Assembly (NCBI RefSeq): GCF_022213955.1
Contig: NZ_JAKNTW010000025.1
Span: forward strand, 1-64,000
Reading direction: 5' to 3'
Length of the DNA stretch: 64,000 nt
Source: Dolomitihabitans soli
Lineage (GTDB): Bacteria; Actinomycetota; Actinomycetes; Streptosporangiales; Streptosporangiaceae
Every line of letters begins with the position of its first letter. Position 1 is the stretch's first letter. Under the pieces are notes generated by a model. That model ran no database searches. It saw nothing but the letters and a program-made list of their open reading frames with translations, and was not told the DNA's origin. Both the position numbers and the translations under genes were made by a program. Shown here in pieces: positions 63,004 to 64,000 of the stretch.

Positions 63004-63726
63004 TCAGCCGGAGTGGGCGTCGAAGTGGAGCTCGGAGGTGACGCGGTAGCGGTCGCCCCGGTAGATGGAGCGGGTGAACTCGACGATGCGGCCGCCGGCG
63101 TCGCGGGTGGTGCGCTCGAAGAGGAGCGCGGGGGCGTGCTGGGGGACGTGCAAAAGCCCGGCCTCGGTCTCGTCGGTGACGGTGGGCTCTATGGTCTGCA
63201 CCGCGCTGCGGACGTCGATGCCGAAGCGCTCGCGAAGGAAACGGTAGAAGGAGCCTGACACCATGTCGGCGGGTTCGAGGCCGTCGACGAGGGCGTGGGG
63301 CAGGTGGATGCGCTCGATGGCCATCGGCTCGTCGTCGACCACGCGCAGCCGTACCACGCGCAGGACCGGGGCGGCGGGGGAGAGGTGGAGGCGGGCGGCG
63401 AGCTGCGGGCCGGCCGCGGCCGCGCCGAACTCGAGGACGCGGCTGAGCCAGTGGCCCTCGGCCGGCGGCGTGTAGAACGAGCTGCCGGTGGTGGCGGTCA
63501 GCGCCTGGGTGACCCGGTGCGGGCCGGTGAAGGTGCCGCGGCCGCGCTCGCGGACCAGCAGGCCGGAGCGGACCAGGTCGTCGATCGCCGCCCGCAGGGT
63601 GGGGCGCGAGACGCCGAGTTCCTTGCAGAGGTCGCGTTCGGAGGGGATCGCCTCGCGCGGCTTCTTGTCGGCGACGAGATCGAGCAGGAAGTCACGCACC
63701 CGGTCTCGCTTGAGCCCGGACGGCAT
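63004..63726 (-). CDS. GntR-family (HutC/UTRA) transcriptional regulator
   Basis: This 240-residue regulator has an N-terminal winged helix (AIPSERDLCKELGVSRPTLR, then AAIDDLVRSGLLVRERGRGT) and a UTRA effector domain (RVVRLRVVDDEPMAIERIHL, then LFERTTRDAGGRIVEF). It is of the NagR/DasR type that senses sugar phosphates. The ATG at 63726 is used; a GTG at 63738 is possible, and neither has a good ribosome site. It is divergent from a lipoprotein gene, across phased TTACC repeats that are probably its operators. Confidence 0.9.
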   Translation of the reverse strand: MPSGLKRDRVRDFLLDLVADKKPREAIPSERDLCKELGVSRPTLRAAIDDLVRSGLLVRERGRGTFTGPHRVTQALTATTGSSFYTPPAEGHWLSRVLEFGAAAAGPQLAARLHLSPAAPVLRVVRLRVVDDEPMAIERIHLPHALVDGLEPADMVSGSFYRFLRERFGIDVRSAVQTIEPTVTDETEAGLLHVPQHAPALLFERTTRDAGGRIVEFTRSIYRGDRYRVTSELHFDAHSG

Positions 63727-63748
63727 GTTGAGGGTCACACAGCTGACA

Positions 63749-63876
63749 TTACCACGATCTTACCTATTTCTTACCAGTGATTCGGGCGAAGCTCCAGGTG
63801 AAATTGGGCCTTGACGGCAGAGCTGGTTAAGACCACGCTGCCGGTAAGCGAACCTATTACTTACCAATACATTACC
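63749..63876. promoter_or_regulatory. Helically phased TTACC repeats between the GntR and lipoprotein genes
   Basis: TTACC occurs at 63749, 63760 and 63771 (11-bp spacing), and again at 63861 and 63872 with GAACC at 63850 (also 11-bp spacing). The 15-mers ACCTATTTCTTACCA (63762-63776) and ACCTATTACTTACCA (63852-63866) differ at one base. The two clusters lie close to the two divergent starts. Confidence 0.65.
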
Positions 63877-63890
63877 AATCCGGAGTACCC

Positions 63891-64000
63891 ATGAGGCACG
63901 TCACGGCATTGCTGGCCCTCGCCGCCACCCTCGCCGCATGCAGTTCCCCCGCGGAGCCCGGCGACGGCGGGACGACCAGGCTCACCGTGTGGGTCATGCG
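63891..64000 (+). CDS. Lipoprotein, probably an ABC sugar-binding protein, partial
   Basis: The first 36 codons are present. A signal peptide (MRHVTALLALAATLAACSS) has lipobox LAAC at residue 17, and the mature sequence then starts a strand (TTRLTVWVM) as in extracellular solute-binding family 1 proteins. The window ends there. The divergent GntR regulator of the sugar-sensing type supports a sugar uptake role. GGAG lies about 6 bases before the ATG. Confidence 0.75.
   Translation, partial: MRHVTALLALAATLAACSSPAEPGDGGTTRLTVWVM

Overview
This is a 64 kb stretch of a very GC-rich chromosome, read as a filamentous actinomycete and probably a member of the Streptosporangiales. The grounds are the strong GC3 bias, the frequent GTG starts and ATGA/GTGA overlaps, and marker families such as a SARP/NB-ARC regulator, an XRE-DUF5753 regulator, a DUF574-type methyltransferase, DUF5999, WYL and IclR regulators, and c-di-AMP and TPP riboswitches. 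The genus is inference. No rRNA, tRNA, CRISPR array, integrase or insertion sequence was seen.

Layout. 1-3.3 kb: the end of a biotin-dependent carboxylase, then a WYL regulator divergent from a flavoprotein and a VOC protein. 3.3-8.1 kb: an MFS drug exporter, a PEP-synthase/rifampin-phosphotransferase-like enzyme and a TetR repressor in one operon behind two TetR-type operators. 8.3-10.6 kb: an XRE regulator and a SAM methyltransferase. 10.6-18.8 kb: a SARP/NB-ARC regulator divergent from a compact 2,3-dihydroxybenzoate locus. In that locus an MFS transporter is fused in frame, through a Pro/Ala-rich linker of about 310 residues, to the dihydrodihydroxybenzoate dehydrogenase, and is followed by isochorismate synthase and a carrier-less isochorismatase. 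18.8-23.3 kb: a VOC protein, an FMN reductase/LLM monooxygenase pair and a divergent NAD-dependent DNA ligase. 23.4-30.9 kb: a c-di-AMP riboswitch with a CHAP hydrolase, a Gfo/Idh/MocA-ThuA pair, a TPP riboswitch with thiC, and a divergent pair of secreted enzymes (S1 protease and intradiol dioxygenase) that carry nearly the same chitin/lignin-binding module. 31-33.5 kb: DUF6157, LLM and quinone oxidoreductase genes.

33.8-42.3 kb: an archaeal-looking block. It holds a HerA-like ATPase, SbcD/Mre11, SbcC/Rad50 and a NurA-like nuclease as overlapping genes, with a BpsA-like protein downstream. This is most simply a DNA-end resection system. 42.4-48.4 kb: metE divergent from a LysR regulator, and a secreted GH2 glycosidase with two AbfB-like modules. 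48.5-58.65 kb: a nine-gene locus on one strand, consisting of a 564-residue orphan, IclR, a 212-residue orphan, a dipeptidase-like protein that has lost part of its metal site, an NMT1-type ABC importer, an aldehyde dehydrogenase and a TPP-dependent decarboxylase-like enzyme. Two matching 42-bp elements sit in front of the 564-residue gene and of iclR, so the locus looks like one catabolic regulon of unknown substrate. 58.8-64 kb: an MFS gene with an early in-frame stop, a P450/SDR pair, DUF5999, and a GntR regulator facing a lipoprotein gene across helically phased TTACC repeats.

The best candidates for something undescribed are the exporter-DhbA fusion, the HerA-SbcCD-NurA operon with its unusual P-loop, and the IclR locus with its two orphan families and altered dipeptidase.
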